A stretch of DNA of 64,000 nt. Source: Micromonospora sp. MP36 (GTDB taxonomy: Bacteria > Actinomycetota > Actinomycetes > Mycobacteriales > Micromonosporaceae). Shown here piece by piece: positions 1-8,559 of this stretch. The DNA lies in contig NZ_VSFA01000001.1 of assembly GCF_008119785.1 (NCBI RefSeq), forward strand, positions 310,001-374,000. Reading direction: 5' to 3'. Under the pieces are notes generated by a model. The model was not told where the DNA came from. It saw nothing but the letters and a program-made list of their open reading frames with translations, and ran no database searches. Made by a program: the position numbers and the translations under genes. The first letter of the stretch is position 1. Each line of letters opens with the position of its first letter.

Positions 1-451
1 CGCCGCCGCCCTCGTAGACGACGCGCCCGGCGGTGGAGCTGACGATCACGATGGTGCCGGCGCCGGACGCCTCCAGCGCGGGCAGCAGCGCCTGGGTGAC
101 CCGGAGCGTGCCCAGCACGTTCACGTCGTACATCCACTGCCAGTCGCCGATCGAGCCGGACTCCACCGGGTCCAGGCCGCGCGCCCCGCCGGCGTTGTTG
201 ACCAGCAGGGTCACCGGGCCGGGCGCGGCGGCGGCCGCCGTGGCCAGGCCGGCCACCGACTCGTCCGAGGTGACGTCGCACTCCACCGCGGTGGCCGCGC
301 CGCCGGCCGCCTCGATCTCGGCGACCAGGCCGGCCAGCCGGTCGGTACGCCGCGCGGCGGCGAGCACGTGGAAACCCTCGGCGGCCAGCCGGCGGGCGGT
401 GGCCGCGCCGATCCCGCTGGACGCTCCGGTGACGATGGCGACAGAGGTCAT
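1..451 (-). CDS. SDR family NAD(P)-dependent oxidoreductase (3' part beyond window)
   Basis: The visible 150 residues are the N-terminal Rossmann half of a classical short-chain dehydrogenase/reductase. It starts MTSVAIVTGASSGIGAAT, which carries the TGxxxGIG cofactor loop, then has the NNAG motif near residue 88 and the strand leading to the catalytic serine (IVIVSST). The YxxxK dyad lies outside the window. The ATG at 451 gives the standard SDR beginning. It is divergent from mshA across a 170-bp gap. The substrate cannot be told from this half, and the SDR family is very broad. The family call is secure; the specific reaction is unknown. Confidence 0.9.
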   Translation of the reverse strand, partial: MTSVAIVTGASSGIGAATARRLAAEGFHVLAAARRTDRLAGLVAEIEAAGGAATAVECDVTSDESVAGLATAAAAAPGPVTLLVNNAGGARGLDPVESGSIGDWQWMYDVNVLGTLRVTQALLPALEASGAGTIVIVSSTAGRVVYEGGG

Positions 452-621
452 CCCGGCATTCTCCCCCGCGTCCGGCATCGACGCGGTGATGAGGTCCGTC
501 ACGCCGGCGGACCGCCCCGCGCATTACCACCCGCCGATCGGGAAGATGACATCCGGCGAGGACGTTGTCCGAAAAGCGCCGGGCGTGCGGGACGGCATCA
601 ACCGTGACAGAGGGAGCGGAC

Positions 622-1986
622 GTGGCGGAGTTGCACACCGGTGTCGGTCGTCAGCGAGGTGCCCTGCCGTGGCCGCGGCCGCGCCGGATCGCCACCCTCT
701 CCGTACACACCTCGCCGCTGCACCAGCCTGGCACGGGCGACGCGGGCGGCATGAACGTCTACATCCTGGAGGTCGCCCGGCGGTTGGCCGAGGCCGACGT
801 CGAGGTGGAGATATTCACCCGGGCCACCTCCGGCGACCTGCCGCCGGTGGTCGAGATGGCGCCCGGCGTGCACGTCCGGCACGTCACCGCCGGCCCGCTG
901 GAGGGGCTGACCAAAGAGGAGCTCCCCGGGCAGCTCTGCGCCTTCACCGCCGGCGTGCTCCGTGCCGAGGCGGCGCGCCCGCCGGGCCACTACGACCTCA
1001 TCCACTCGCACTACTGGCTCTCCGGGCAGGTCGGCTGGCTGGCCAAGGAGCGGTGGGGCGTGCCCCTGGTGCACACCGCGCACACCCTGGCGAAGGTCAA
1101 GAACGCCCAGCTCGCCGCCGGGGACCGGCCGGAGCCGAAGGCCCGGCTCATCGGCGAGGAGCAGGTGGTCGCCGAGGCCGACCGGCTGGTCGCCAACACC
1201 CGGGTGGAGGCCCGCGACCTGCTCTCCCGGTACGACGCCGAGCCGGACCGGGTGGCCGTCGTGGAGCCCGGCGTCGACCTGGACCGGTTCCGCCCGGTCG
1301 CCGGGGACCGGGACGCCGGCGTACGCGCCGCCCGCCGCCGCCTCGGCCTGCCCACCACCGGGTACGTGGTGGCGTTCGTCGGCCGGATCCAGCCGCTCAA
1401 GGCCCCGGACGTGCTGGTCCGCGCGGTCGCCGCACTGCGCGAGCGGGAGCCCGCGCTGGTCGACGAGCTGACCGTGGTGATCTGCGGCGGCCCCAGCGGC
1501 AGCGGTCTCGACCGGCCCACCGCGCTGATCGAGCTGGCCGGCGCGCTCGGGGTCGCCGACCGGGTGCGTTTCCTGCCGCCGCAGACCGGCGACGACCTGC
1601 CCGCCCTCTACCGGGCCGCCGACCTGGTCGCGGTGCCGTCGTACAACGAGTCGTTCGGTCTGGTCGCGCTGGAGGCCCAGGCGTGCGGCACACCCGTCCT
1701 GGCCGCCGCCGTGGGCGGTCTGGTCACCGCCGTCCGCGACGGGGTCAGCGGGGTGCTCATCGACGGCCACGACCCGGTCGACTGGGCCCGTACGCTGGCC
1801 CGGCTGCTCCCCGACCGGCTGCGCCGCGCCGCTCTGGGCCGGGGCGCGCAGCGTCACGCCCGCAACTTCTCCTGGCATCGCACCGTCTCCGGCCTGCTCG
1901 CCGTGTACGGCGAGGCGATCGCCGAGCACCGCGCCCGGCTGGCCGGGCAGCTCTCCGGCGACCCGGCCCTCTCCTGCTCCTGGTGA
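622..1986 (+). CDS. mshA: D-inositol-3-phosphate glycosyltransferase MshA (mycothiol synthesis)
   Basis: MshA transfers GlcNAc from UDP-GlcNAc to 1D-myo-inositol 3-phosphate, the first step of mycothiol synthesis, in the cytoplasm. The 454-residue product is a GT-B fold family 4 glycosyltransferase. It has the N-terminal [16 protein letters not shown] acceptor-domain motif near residue 42, the hinge-region [16 protein letters not shown] near residue 252, and the nucleotide-sugar motif [18 protein letters not shown] near residue 342. The length matches the family. GTG 622 is chosen because AGGGAG lies about 7 bases upstream; an in-frame ATG at 565 lacks a comparable site. A YbjN gene follows and gpmA is near, the same order recalled for M. 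tuberculosis Rv0486-Rv0489. Confidence 0.93.
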   Translation: MAELHTGVGRQRGALPWPRPRRIATLSVHTSPLHQPGTGDAGGMNVYILEVARRLAEADVEVEIFTRATSGDLPPVVEMAPGVHVRHVTAGPLEGLTKEELPGQLCAFTAGVLRAEAARPPGHYDLIHSHYWLSGQVGWLAKERWGVPLVHTAHTLAKVKNAQLAAGDRPEPKARLIGEEQVVAEADRLVANTRVEARDLLSRYDAEPDRVAVVEPGVDLDRFRPVAGDRDAGVRAARRRLGLPTTGYVVAFVGRIQPLKAPDVLVRAVAALREREPALVDELTVVICGGPSGSGLDRPTALIELAGALGVADRVRFLPPQTGDDLPALYRAADLVAVPSYNESFGLVALEAQACGTPVLAAAVGGLVTAVRDGVSGVLIDGHDPVDWARTLARLLPDRLRRAALGRGAQRHARNFSWHRTVSGLLAVYGEAIAEHRARLAGQLSGDPALSCSW

Positions 1987-2031
1987 CCGGTCCCGCCCGG
2001 CCGGCGGCGGGTGGGGTCCGTGGCGCGCCCG

Positions 2032-2037
2032 TAGAGT
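2032..2037 (+). promoter_or_regulatory. -10 element, probable leaderless start of the YbjN gene
   Basis: TAGAGT lies 7 bases before GTG 2045 and no ribosome-binding site precedes that codon. This favours 2045 over the in-frame GTG at 2036, which would sit inside the promoter. No clear -35 was seen. Confidence 0.5.
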
Positions 2038-2044
2038 GGGTGCG

Positions 2045-2578
2045 GTGAGCCGCAGGAGTGAGGTCGCCGCGCTGATCGAGTCCGGGTGCGCCGAGCGCGA
2101 GCTGGAGTGGGAGTCTACCGGCGAGGCGTCGTACGCGGTCACCCTGCCGGGGACGCACAAGCTCAAGACGATCTGCAACCTGATCGTCGGCGAGCACGCG
2201 CTGCGGATCGAGGCGTTCGTGATGCGCCAGCCGGACGAGCGCCGCGAGGAGCTCTGGGCCTGGCTGCTCCAGCGCAACGCCCGGATGTACGGGGTGGCCT
2301 TCTCCATCGACGCGGTCGGCGACGTCTACCTGACCGGCCGGGTCAACCTGGCCGGGCTCGACGAGGACGAGCTGGACCGGCTGCTCGGGGCCGTCCTGAC
2401 GTACGCGGACGAGTCCTTCGACAGCATGCTGGAGATCGGCTTCGGCACCGCGATCCGCCGGGAGTGGGAATGGCGGGTCAAGCGGGGCGAGTCGACCGCC
2501 AATCTGGCCGCGTTCGCCCACCTCTTCGCGCCGTCGACCAGTTCCGGCCCGGCCACCGGAGGTTCGGACCCGTCATGA
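2045..2578 (+). CDS. YbjN domain-containing protein
   Basis: The 177-residue protein has the YbjN (type III secretion chaperone-like) fold signature: a two-layer alpha/beta domain with HKLKTICNLIVGEHALRIEAFVMRQPDE, followed by LLQRNARMYGVAFSIDAVGDVYLTGRV. It covers nearly the whole chain; only the last 15 residues look disordered. In actinobacteria a gene of this family sits directly after mshA (recalled as Rv0487). Its biochemical role is not established; the fold suggests binding another protein. The start at GTG 2045 follows a -10 box at 2032-2037. A thiol-metabolism link would rest on position alone. Confidence 0.88.
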   Translation: MSRRSEVAALIESGCAERELEWESTGEASYAVTLPGTHKLKTICNLIVGEHALRIEAFVMRQPDERREELWAWLLQRNARMYGVAFSIDAVGDVYLTGRVNLAGLDEDELDRLLGAVLTYADESFDSMLEIGFGTAIRREWEWRVKRGESTANLAAFAHLFAPSTSSGPATGGSDPS

Positions 2579-2654
2579 CGGGTATGCCGCACCGCGCGGT
2601 GCGGCACTTGGGACCCACCGCGGGCCGAGGACGGACTGTCGAGGAGCGTGTCCC

Positions 2655-3641
2655 ATGGCTCAGCGCATCAGCTCAGGTCGCGGCACGACTGCGACCAGGA
2701 CCAAGCGGCAAGCCGGCAACAAGACCCCGAACACGCCGCGGATCTCCGAATCCGAGATCTCCCGGATGCGGGTCGACGACCTGCGTAACCAGCTTCGCCG
2801 GCGCGGGGTCTCCGGGATCTCCGCCCTGCGCAAGCCGGAACTGGTGAAGACGCTGGCGAACACCCTGCGGGCGGAGAGCCGAGGCGGTGGCGCGGCACGC
2901 AGGCCGACCGGGCCGGCCGGGCGCGCCGCCGCCACGAAGAAGGCGGCCGCCAAGAAGGCACCGGCGAAGCGGACCGCCGCGGCCAAGGCGGTGCCCGCCG
3001 CGAAGGTCACCGGTGCGCGGGCGAAGAAGGCCGCCCCCGCGAAGCGGGCCGCGGCGAAGAAGGCCGCCCCCGCGAAGCGAGCCGCGGCGAAGAAGGCGCC
3101 CGCCGCGAAGCGGGCGGCCCCCACGAAGAAGGCCGCGGCGAAGAAGGCACCTGCTGCGAAGCGGGCGGCCCCCGCGAAGAAGGCGGCGGTGTCCCGGGCG
3201 CGCGGCGCGACGGCGACCGCCGGTGCGGGTCGCCGGACGGCGGTCTCTCCCGGAGGTACGGCGGCGACGCCGGTCCGGACCGGCGGATCCTCAGCCCGTT
3301 CGGTGCGGTCGTCCCAGCAGATCACCTCGCTGCAGGATCGTCCGGAGCGTCCCGGGCGGAGCCTGGTGACCGCCAACCACGAGGTGATCCAGCGCTGGGC
3401 GCGGGACCGCGGCGCCAAACCGGCCACCATCGCCGGCACCGAGCGGGAAGGCCGGCCGGGCGTGCTGACGTTCAACATCCCCGGGTACCGGGAAAGCAGC
3501 CGGATCCGGGAGATCACCTGGGACGACTGGTTCCGGACCTTCGACCTGCGCGGCCTGAACCTGATCTACCAGGAGCAGATGCGGGACGGCCGGCAGAGCA
3601 ACTTCTTCCGCACCGAGAATCCCAACCGGGAGGACGCCTGA
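2655..3641 (+). CDS. Rho_N domain protein with histone H1-like Lys/Ala tail and a conserved C-terminal domain
   Basis: The 328-residue protein has three parts. Residues about 30-75 (ISESEISRMRVDDLRNQLRRRGVSGI then LRKPELVKTL) form a Rho N-terminal/SAP-like helix-extension-helix domain. Residues about 88-180 are an Ala/Lys/Pro repeat built from AKKAAPAKRA units, like the tail of histone H1 or mycobacterial HU. Residues about 220-328 are a separate folded region with SLVTANHEVIQRWARDRGAKP, GVLTFNIPGY and ITWDDWFRTFDLRGLNLIYQ. The DNA of the tail is a tandem repeat of 36-39 bp units (about 3020-3190) and may change length. A role in nucleoid organisation or RNA/DNA binding is inferred. The ATG follows AGGAGCGTGTCCC. 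Confidence 0.82.
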   Translation: MAQRISSGRGTTATRTKRQAGNKTPNTPRISESEISRMRVDDLRNQLRRRGVSGISALRKPELVKTLANTLRAESRGGGAARRPTGPAGRAAATKKAAAKKAPAKRTAAAKAVPAAKVTGARAKKAAPAKRAAAKKAAPAKRAAAKKAPAAKRAAPTKKAAAKKAPAAKRAAPAKKAAVSRARGATATAGAGRRTAVSPGGTAATPVRTGGSSARSVRSSQQITSLQDRPERPGRSLVTANHEVIQRWARDRGAKPATIAGTEREGRPGVLTFNIPGYRESSRIREITWDDWFRTFDLRGLNLIYQEQMRDGRQSNFFRTENPNREDA

Positions 3642-4040
3642 GGTTTGCGGGAATGGTTGGCGGGAACCCGCTGTTGGTCAACACATGGCCCGGAGCAAGG
3701 GACAGCCGGATTTCCGACACGGGTGCTGTGACGGGCAAGACAGCAATCTGGGTTGAATCCGGAATCCGGGCGAACTAACTTTATTGCACCGCGCCACGCT
3801 TGTAATCGTTCGGGGGAGCGGCGGATCGATCAGATCCGCGCAAGCGAGGCGCGAGGGATCGGGTGGAGCACATCGTTGGGGGACGGTGCCACCCGTGGAA
3901 CCGGCGGCGCGAGCGGGCGACGCTTACGGGGGTGAGTGTCGCCCGCCGCCGCCGGGCGTACGGTGCGAGCGTCCACCTCGACGGGGGTCGAGGTGGGCGC
4001 TCGACGCCGTCCTGGGGCCGGACGCCGCGCGTACCCCGCC
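3642..4040. other. 399-bp convergent intergenic region
   Basis: No convincing protein gene was found. The stretch is locally AT-richer than its surroundings (about 3740-3810). It holds an inverted repeat GCGGATC-GATCA-GATCCGC at about 3830-3848 and an imperfect hairpin near 3857-3893, and ends with the strong hairpin listed at 3973-3996. A small RNA is possible, but no clear promoter could be assigned. Confidence 0.4.
3973..3996. terminator. Hairpin between convergent genes, probable bidirectional terminator
   Basis: CCACCTCGAC, loop GGGG, GTCGAGGTGG: a perfect 10-bp stem. It lies 44 bp past the stop of the MFS gene on the minus strand and could also serve the plus-strand gene. There is no U tract, which is common in high-GC actinobacteria. 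Confidence 0.55.
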
Positions 4041-5303
4041 TCAGCGGCCCCCGACCAGCGCTTCCGTCCGGTCCGCCGACGCCGCCCGCAGCGCGGCGAC
4101 CCGGCGTTCCCGAGGCGGCCCGGCGAGCAGGTGACCGACGGCCGCGACCAGGCCCAACCCGCCCACGACGAGCCAGTGCCGCTCGCCGAGGTGCTGCAGG
4201 CTCAGGCCGCCCAACGCGGGCGCCACGAAGGACGCCGCCGGGAAGGTCAGGTAGAAGACCGACTGGTAGCGGGCCCGCAGCTCCGGTGGCGCGAGATCCG
4301 CGTTGATCTGCGCGTTCGGGGGTGCGGCGAGCATCTGCCCGACGGTCCACACCACCGCCGCGCCCAGATAGAACGGCAGGTGATCGGCGAGGGCGAGCGC
4401 GCCGAAGCCGAGCGCCATCAGCCCGGTGGAGGCGGCGAGTACGGTCGACTTCCGGTACGGCTCGATCAGCCGGGGCACGAAGAGTTGCCCCGCCACGATC
4501 AGCGCACCGCCGACCGCCACCACCACCCCGTACGCCGAGGGGCCCAGCCCGTCGGCCCGCATCGCCAGCGGCATGATCGTCGAGGTCTGCATGGTGAGCA
4601 CGGCCAGCAGGAAGCTCAGCCCGACGAAGACGAGGAAGGTCCGATCGGTCAGCGCGGTGTGCAGTCCCGGTTGCCGGGACCGACCCGCCACGGCGCGAGG
4701 GGTCGCCACCCGGCGGGACAGCGTCTCGGGGACCTTCAGCGCGATGACGGCCGCCGCGGCCAGCGTCGCGGCGGCGTCGACCAGGAAGAGCGCGAGGAAG
4801 CTCGCCTCGGCGAGCAGGCCGGCCAGCAGCGAGGCCACCGCCATGCCGAGGTTGAACGCCCAGAACTGGAGGTTGAACGCGCGCGAGCGGCGTTCCTCGG
4901 GCACCACGTCGACGATGGCCGCCACGAAGGCCGGACCCGGCATCGAGTGCACCACCCCGACCAGCGCGGCGAGCACGGCGATCACCGCCAGTTGCCGGCT
5001 GAACGCCAGGCCCACCATCAGTGCGGCCGCGCCGAGGTGTGCGGCGAGCAGGGTGGCCCGACGACCCCAGCGGTCGGCCAGCACTCCGCCCAGCAGCGTC
5101 CCGCCCGCCCCGCCCGCCCCGTACGCCCCGACCACCAGCCCGGCGAGGGACGCGGAGGCACCCCGTGCGGCGGTCAGGTAGAGCGACAGGAAGAGCATCG
5201 CGAAGGCGCCGGCCCGGTTGATCAGCAGGCCGGACCACAGGTACCAGAAGGTGGCGGGGAGCCCGCCGGCCGTGTCGTCCCACCAGCGCCGCAGGCCGCG
5301 CAC
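4041..5303 (-). CDS. MFS transporter (paralogue 1 of a tandem pair)
   Basis: A 420-residue, 12-helix major facilitator protein of the drug/metabolite exporter type. Motif A after helix 2 reads GGVLADRWGRRATLL, and the cytoplasmic loop and second-half repeat follow. It closely resembles the next gene upstream: both open with a WW/WF-DxTGGLPxxFWYLWxGxLINR stretch and share SASxAGLVxGxxGxGG and DRWGRRxTLLxAHLGAA. A tandem duplication is the simplest explanation. GTG 5303 is chosen because GGAGG lies four bases upstream; the open frame runs much further but only through non-coding composition. The substrate is unknown. It ends at a hairpin (3973-3996). Confidence 0.9.
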   Translation of the reverse strand: MRGLRRWWDDTAGGLPATFWYLWSGLLINRAGAFAMLFLSLYLTAARGASASLAGLVVGAYGAGGAGGTLLGGVLADRWGRRATLLAAHLGAAALMVGLAFSRQLAVIAVLAALVGVVHSMPGPAFVAAIVDVVPEERRSRAFNLQFWAFNLGMAVASLLAGLLAEASFLALFLVDAAATLAAAAVIALKVPETLSRRVATPRAVAGRSRQPGLHTALTDRTFLVFVGLSFLLAVLTMQTSTIMPLAMRADGLGPSAYGVVVAVGGALIVAGQLFVPRLIEPYRKSTVLAASTGLMALGFGALALADHLPFYLGAAVVWTVGQMLAAPPNAQINADLAPPELRARYQSVFYLTFPAASFVAPALGGLSLQHLGERHWLVVGGLGLVAAVGHLLAGPPRERRVAALRAASADRTEALVGGR

Positions 5304-5404
5304 CCGTCCTCCAGGAAGGTTTGTTAACCGGTCCGCCTCAGACCGTAGGGAGCCGGGTCCGACCACGCCAGCGTGGCCCTGATCACCACCCGGACGGGCG
5401 TACC

Positions 5405-6727
5405 TCAGGAACGGACCGGCTCGGCCGGTGCGGTGGCCGCGGCCTCGGCCACCTCCGGCGCTGGCGGCCGGACCACGGTGACCGGCCGGACCGGCGTGGC
5501 AAGGGGCCGGAGCTGGACGGCGCGCCGTTCCCGAGCCGGCCCGGAGATCAGGTGGGCCACCGCCGTCACGACGCCGATCGCCGCGCAGCCGAGCCAGAGC
5601 GTGCTGTTGCCGGCGTGCTCCCGCACCAGGCCGCCGAGGATCGGCGCGGTGGCTCCGGCCAACTGCCAGGAGAGCGAGAAGACGCCCTGGTAGCGGCCGC
5701 GCAGCGCGGCGGGGGAGAGCTCGGCGATGAGCGTGGCGTTGGACGGCGAGTTGAGCATCTCGCCGACCGTCCAGATCAGCACGGTGAGGCCGTAGAACCA
5801 GACCGCGTCGGCGAACGCGGTGAGGCCGAAGCCGAAGCCCGTCACGACCGCGGCGAGCGCCAGCACGTGCGAGCGGCTCCGGCCCTTGATCAGCCGGGGT
5901 ACGAAGAGCTGGCCGACCACGATCAGCACCCCGTTGAGCGCGATCACCGAGCCGTACGTGGCGGGGCTCAGGCCCGAGTCGCCCATCGCGATCGGCAGCA
6001 TCGAGATGTGCTGGAGGAAGACCAGCGCGGAGAACAGGTTGAGCGCCACGAACCCGAGGAAGACCCGGTCGGTGAGGATGGTCCGCAGGGCGCCGGCGGG
6101 GACCGCCGGTCCCTTGGCGACGACCGGGCCGGTCACGGGCGACCGGGTCTCCCCGACCCGGGTGAAGATGATCAGCGCGGTGACCACCGTGGTCGCCGCG
6201 TCGACCAGGAAGAGCAGCAGGTAGCCGGCCTCGGCGGCGACGCCCGCGAGCACCGCGGCGCAGGCGAAGCCGAGGTTGATCGCCCAGTAGTTCAGCGAGA
6301 AGGCGCGCAGCCGGTCCTTCTCTGGCACCACGTCGACCATCATGGCGCCGAACGCCGGGCGGGCCGCCTCGGCGAACAGGCCCAGCAGCAGCGCGCCCAG
6401 GGCTACCGCCCAGAGTGGCCGGGCCAGGCCGAGCGCGAGCATCATGACGGCCGCGCCGAGGTGCGCGGTGAGCAGCGTGGGGCGGCGGCCCCACCGGTCG
6501 GTGAGGGTGCCGCCGATCGTGGTGCCGACCGCGCCGCCGACGCCCCACAGGCCGATTACCAGGCCGGCCTGCGAGGCCGAGAAGCCGCGCTCCTTGGTGA
6601 GGTAGATGGCCAGGAAGACCAGGACGAACGAGCCGAGCCGGTTGATCAGCGTGCCGGTCCAGAGGTACCAGAAGGACCTCGGCAGCCCGCCCGTGGTGTC
6701 CCGGAACCAGCCGCGTACCGTCCGCAT
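5405..6727 (-). CDS. MFS transporter (paralogue 2 of a tandem pair)
   Basis: A 440-residue major facilitator protein with 12 predicted helices. Motif A is GGTLTDRWGRRPTLL near residue 70. The two halves are joined by a cytoplasmic stretch (RVGETRSPVTGPVVAKGPAVPAGAL). The C-terminal 45 residues are a Pro/Ala/Val-rich cytoplasmic tail that its neighbour lacks. It is followed after 101 bp by its paralogue on the same strand, so the two may be cotranscribed. Substrate unknown; the family includes drug and metabolite exporters. The ATG at 6727 starts directly at the conserved N-terminus. Confidence 0.9.
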   Translation of the reverse strand: MRTVRGWFRDTTGGLPRSFWYLWTGTLINRLGSFVLVFLAIYLTKERGFSASQAGLVIGLWGVGGAVGTTIGGTLTDRWGRRPTLLTAHLGAAVMMLALGLARPLWAVALGALLLGLFAEAARPAFGAMMVDVVPEKDRLRAFSLNYWAINLGFACAAVLAGVAAEAGYLLLFLVDAATTVVTALIIFTRVGETRSPVTGPVVAKGPAVPAGALRTILTDRVFLGFVALNLFSALVFLQHISMLPIAMGDSGLSPATYGSVIALNGVLIVVGQLFVPRLIKGRSRSHVLALAAVVTGFGFGLTAFADAVWFYGLTVLIWTVGEMLNSPSNATLIAELSPAALRGRYQGVFSLSWQLAGATAPILGGLVREHAGNSTLWLGCAAIGVVTAVAHLISGPARERRAVQLRPLATPVRPVTVVRPPAPEVAEAAATAPAEPVRS

Positions 6728-6878
6728 CCCGACGCCCCCGTTTTGGTAATGACCGATGAATCCCCAGCGCCTTACAACCTAGTCTCGCCCGGGAGCGCCG
6801 GTCATCAGCTTTTCCACGTGGTGGTCGTCACGACCGGTCCCCGCGTGTCCGCCGACGACGTACGGCAGGATGATCCGC

Positions 6879-7646
6879 ATGACTGCGAGCGAGGGGCCCA
6901 CCGTCGGGACGCTGGTCCTGCTGCGGCACGGCGAGAGCGACTGGAACGCCAAGAACCTCTTCACCGGCTGGGTCGACGTCGACCTGACGGCCAAGGGGGA
7001 GAGCGAGGCGCGGCGCGGTGGTGAGCTGCTCCGCGAGCACGGCCTGCTGCCGGACGTGGTGCACACGAGCGTGCTGCGCCGCGCGATCCGCACCGCCGAG
7101 CTGGCGCTGGACGTCGCCGAGCGGCACTGGATCGCGGTGCGCCGGTCGTGGCGGCTCAACGAGCGGCACTACGGCGCCCTCCAGGGCAAGAACAAGAAGC
7201 AGACCCTGGACGAGTACGGCGAGGAGCAGTTCATGCTCTGGCGCCGGTCGTACGACACGCCGCCGCCGCCGATCGACGACAACGACCAGTGGTCCCAGGT
7301 CGGCGACCCCCGGTACGCGCTGCTGCCGACCGAGCTGATGCCGCGGACGGAGTGCCTGAAGGACGTCGTCGACCGGATGCTGCCCTACTGGTACGACTCG
7401 ATCGTGCCGGACATCCTGGCCGGCCGGACGGTGCTGGTCGCGGCGCACGGCAACTCGCTGCGCGCCCTGGTCAAGCACCTCGACCAGATCTCCGACGAGG
7501 CGATCGCCAAGCTGAACATCCCGACCGGCATCCCGCTGCGCTACGACCTCGACCCGCAGCTGCGCCCGCAGACGCTGGGCGGGACGTACCTGGACCCGGA
7601 GGCGGCCAGGGCGGCCGCGGCCGCGGTCGCCAACCAGGGCCGCTGA
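6879..7646 (+). CDS. gpmA: 2,3-bisphosphoglycerate-dependent phosphoglycerate mutase
   Basis: Interconverts 3- and 2-phosphoglycerate in glycolysis and gluconeogenesis. The catalytic histidine is in [26 protein letters not shown] near residue 17, the acid/base segment is [19 protein letters not shown] near residue 90, and the second histidine is in [16 protein letters not shown] near residue 190. The 255-residue length is typical of the cofactor-dependent enzyme. ATG 6879 is preferred (AGGA eight bases upstream); ATG 6870 would add three residues. It lies before phoR-phoP as gpm1 lies before senX3-regX3 in mycobacteria, though here phoU is inserted. It ends at a long hairpin shared with phoU. 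Confidence 0.95.
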   Translation: MTASEGPTVGTLVLLRHGESDWNAKNLFTGWVDVDLTAKGESEARRGGELLREHGLLPDVVHTSVLRRAIRTAELALDVAERHWIAVRRSWRLNERHYGALQGKNKKQTLDEYGEEQFMLWRRSYDTPPPPIDDNDQWSQVGDPRYALLPTELMPRTECLKDVVDRMLPYWYDSIVPDILAGRTVLVAAHGNSLRALVKHLDQISDEAIAKLNIPTGIPLRYDLDPQLRPQTLGGTYLDPEAARAAAAAVANQGR

Positions 7647-7658
7647 GCTGGTGAGGAA

Positions 7659-7697
7659 GGGCCCTTGGCAACGAGGTCGTTGCCAAGGGGCCCCTCC
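7659..7697. terminator. Bidirectional terminator between gpmA and phoU
   Basis: AGGGCCCTTGGCAACGA pairs with TCGTTGCCAAGGGGCCC across a two-base loop, with one bulged G. The roughly 16-bp stem sits between the two convergent stop codons, 13 bp past gpmA and 8 bp past phoU. Similar AGGGCCC...GGGCCCCT palindromes are recalled as common in Micromonospora intergenic DNA. Confidence 0.8.
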
Positions 7698-7704
7698 CTC
7701 GCGG

Positions 7705-8349
7705 TCAGGCGGCGGCCTCGCCGGTGATCAGGTAGACCACGTGCTCGCCGACGTTCACCGCGTGGTCGGCGAACCGCTCGTAGAAGCGGCCCAGCAGGGT
7801 GGCGTCGATCGCGGTCTCCACCCCGTACGGCCAGTCGTCGCCGAGCAGCACGCCGAAGAGGCTCTTGTGCAGGTCGTCCATGGCGTCGTCGTCGCTGTCC
7901 AGCTCGGCGGCGAGCGCGGCGTCGGGCTTGGCCAGCACCGAGGCGATCTTCTCGGCCATCCGGTCGGCGATGGCGGCCATGTCGGTGAAGACCGGACGCA
8001 GCTCGGCCGGCACCGCGGGGGAGGGGTGCCGGCGCAGCGCCGTCTTGGCCACGTGGTCGGCCAGGTCACCCATCCGCTCCAGGTCGGCCGCCACGTGCAG
8101 GGCCGTGATCATCGCCCGCAGGTCGGAGGCGACCGGCGCCTGCCGGGCCAGCAGGTCGCAGACCCGCTCCTCCACGTGCCGGTAGAGGTCGTCGATCTCG
8201 GCGTCCCGCGCGACCACGGTCTCCGAGGCCGCGCGATCGGCGGTGAGCAGGCCCCTGGTGGCCTGGCGCAGGGCGGCACGCACCCCCTCCGCCATGTCCA
8301 CCAGCAGCTGGCTGACAATCTGCAGGTCGGCCCGGAACTCGTCGCGCAT
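7705..8349 (-). CDS. phoU: Phosphate signalling protein PhoU
   Basis: PhoU couples the Pst phosphate transporter to the PhoR sensor and dampens the phosphate-starvation response. The 214 residues form two three-helix repeats with the metal-binding signatures: MRDEFRADLQIVSQLLVDMAEGVRAAL and ERMGDLADHVAKTALRR in the first half, and FYERFADHAVNVGEHVVYLITGE at the end. ATG 8349 has AGGAAG 5-6 bases upstream; a longer frame to 8448 has no coding support. It is divergent from phoR-phoP over 210 bp that contain PHO-box-like repeats, the arrangement known in Streptomyces. No pst genes are in the window. Confidence 0.95.
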   Translation of the reverse strand: MRDEFRADLQIVSQLLVDMAEGVRAALRQATRGLLTADRAASETVVARDAEIDDLYRHVEERVCDLLARQAPVASDLRAMITALHVAADLERMGDLADHVAKTALRRHPSPAVPAELRPVFTDMAAIADRMAEKIASVLAKPDAALAAELDSDDDAMDDLHKSLFGVLLGDDWPYGVETAIDATLLGRFYERFADHAVNVGEHVVYLITGEAAA

Positions 8350-8448
8350 CGTCACTTCCTGAGGTCGGTGGCCGCCGGCGGCCGGGATCAGCCGCGTACG
8401 GCGTGAGCAGGTGCGCGACCCACCGTAGGCCGGGGTTGCCGGTGCCAA

Positions 8449-8539
8449 GGTGAACGCGGGTGAACGACGCGGGGCCCGTGAGTGAACTTTCCGGGAAGTG
8501 AGCGTGGTTCATCCCGTTCTGCCCGGTCGTCAGGTGAAC
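8449..8539. promoter_or_regulatory. Candidate PhoP operator (PHO-box-like direct repeats) between phoU and phoR
   Basis: GGTGAAC occurs at 8449-8455, 8459-8465 and 8533-8539, with AGTGAAC at 8481. On the minus strand these read GTTCACC, the core of the actinobacterial PHO box, which is built of roughly 11-bp direct repeats. The first two are 10 bp apart and the next is 22 bp on. Autoregulation of phoU and phoRP by PhoP is known in Streptomyces; here it is inferred. Confidence 0.6.
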
Positions 8540-8547
8540 ATTGACCC

Positions 8548-8553
8548 TACGAT
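8548..8553 (+). promoter_or_regulatory. -10 element, probable leaderless start of phoR
   Basis: TACGAT ends 6 bases before GTG 8560, and no Shine-Dalgarno sequence is present. The last PHO-box-like repeat (8533-8539) lies just upstream, where an activator would contact polymerase. Confidence 0.55.
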
Positions 8554-8559
8554 CGCCGG

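Noticed and set aside
33..2048. A 671-codon plus-strand frame across the window start
   Set aside because: It is antisense to the SDR gene and a wrong frame of mshA; composition is Arg/Ala/Pro-rich without motifs.
4041..6548. An 835-codon frame suggesting a fused double transporter
   Set aside because: The first 415 codons are an out-of-frame reading of the other MFS gene. The true gene begins at GTG 5303 with its own RBS.
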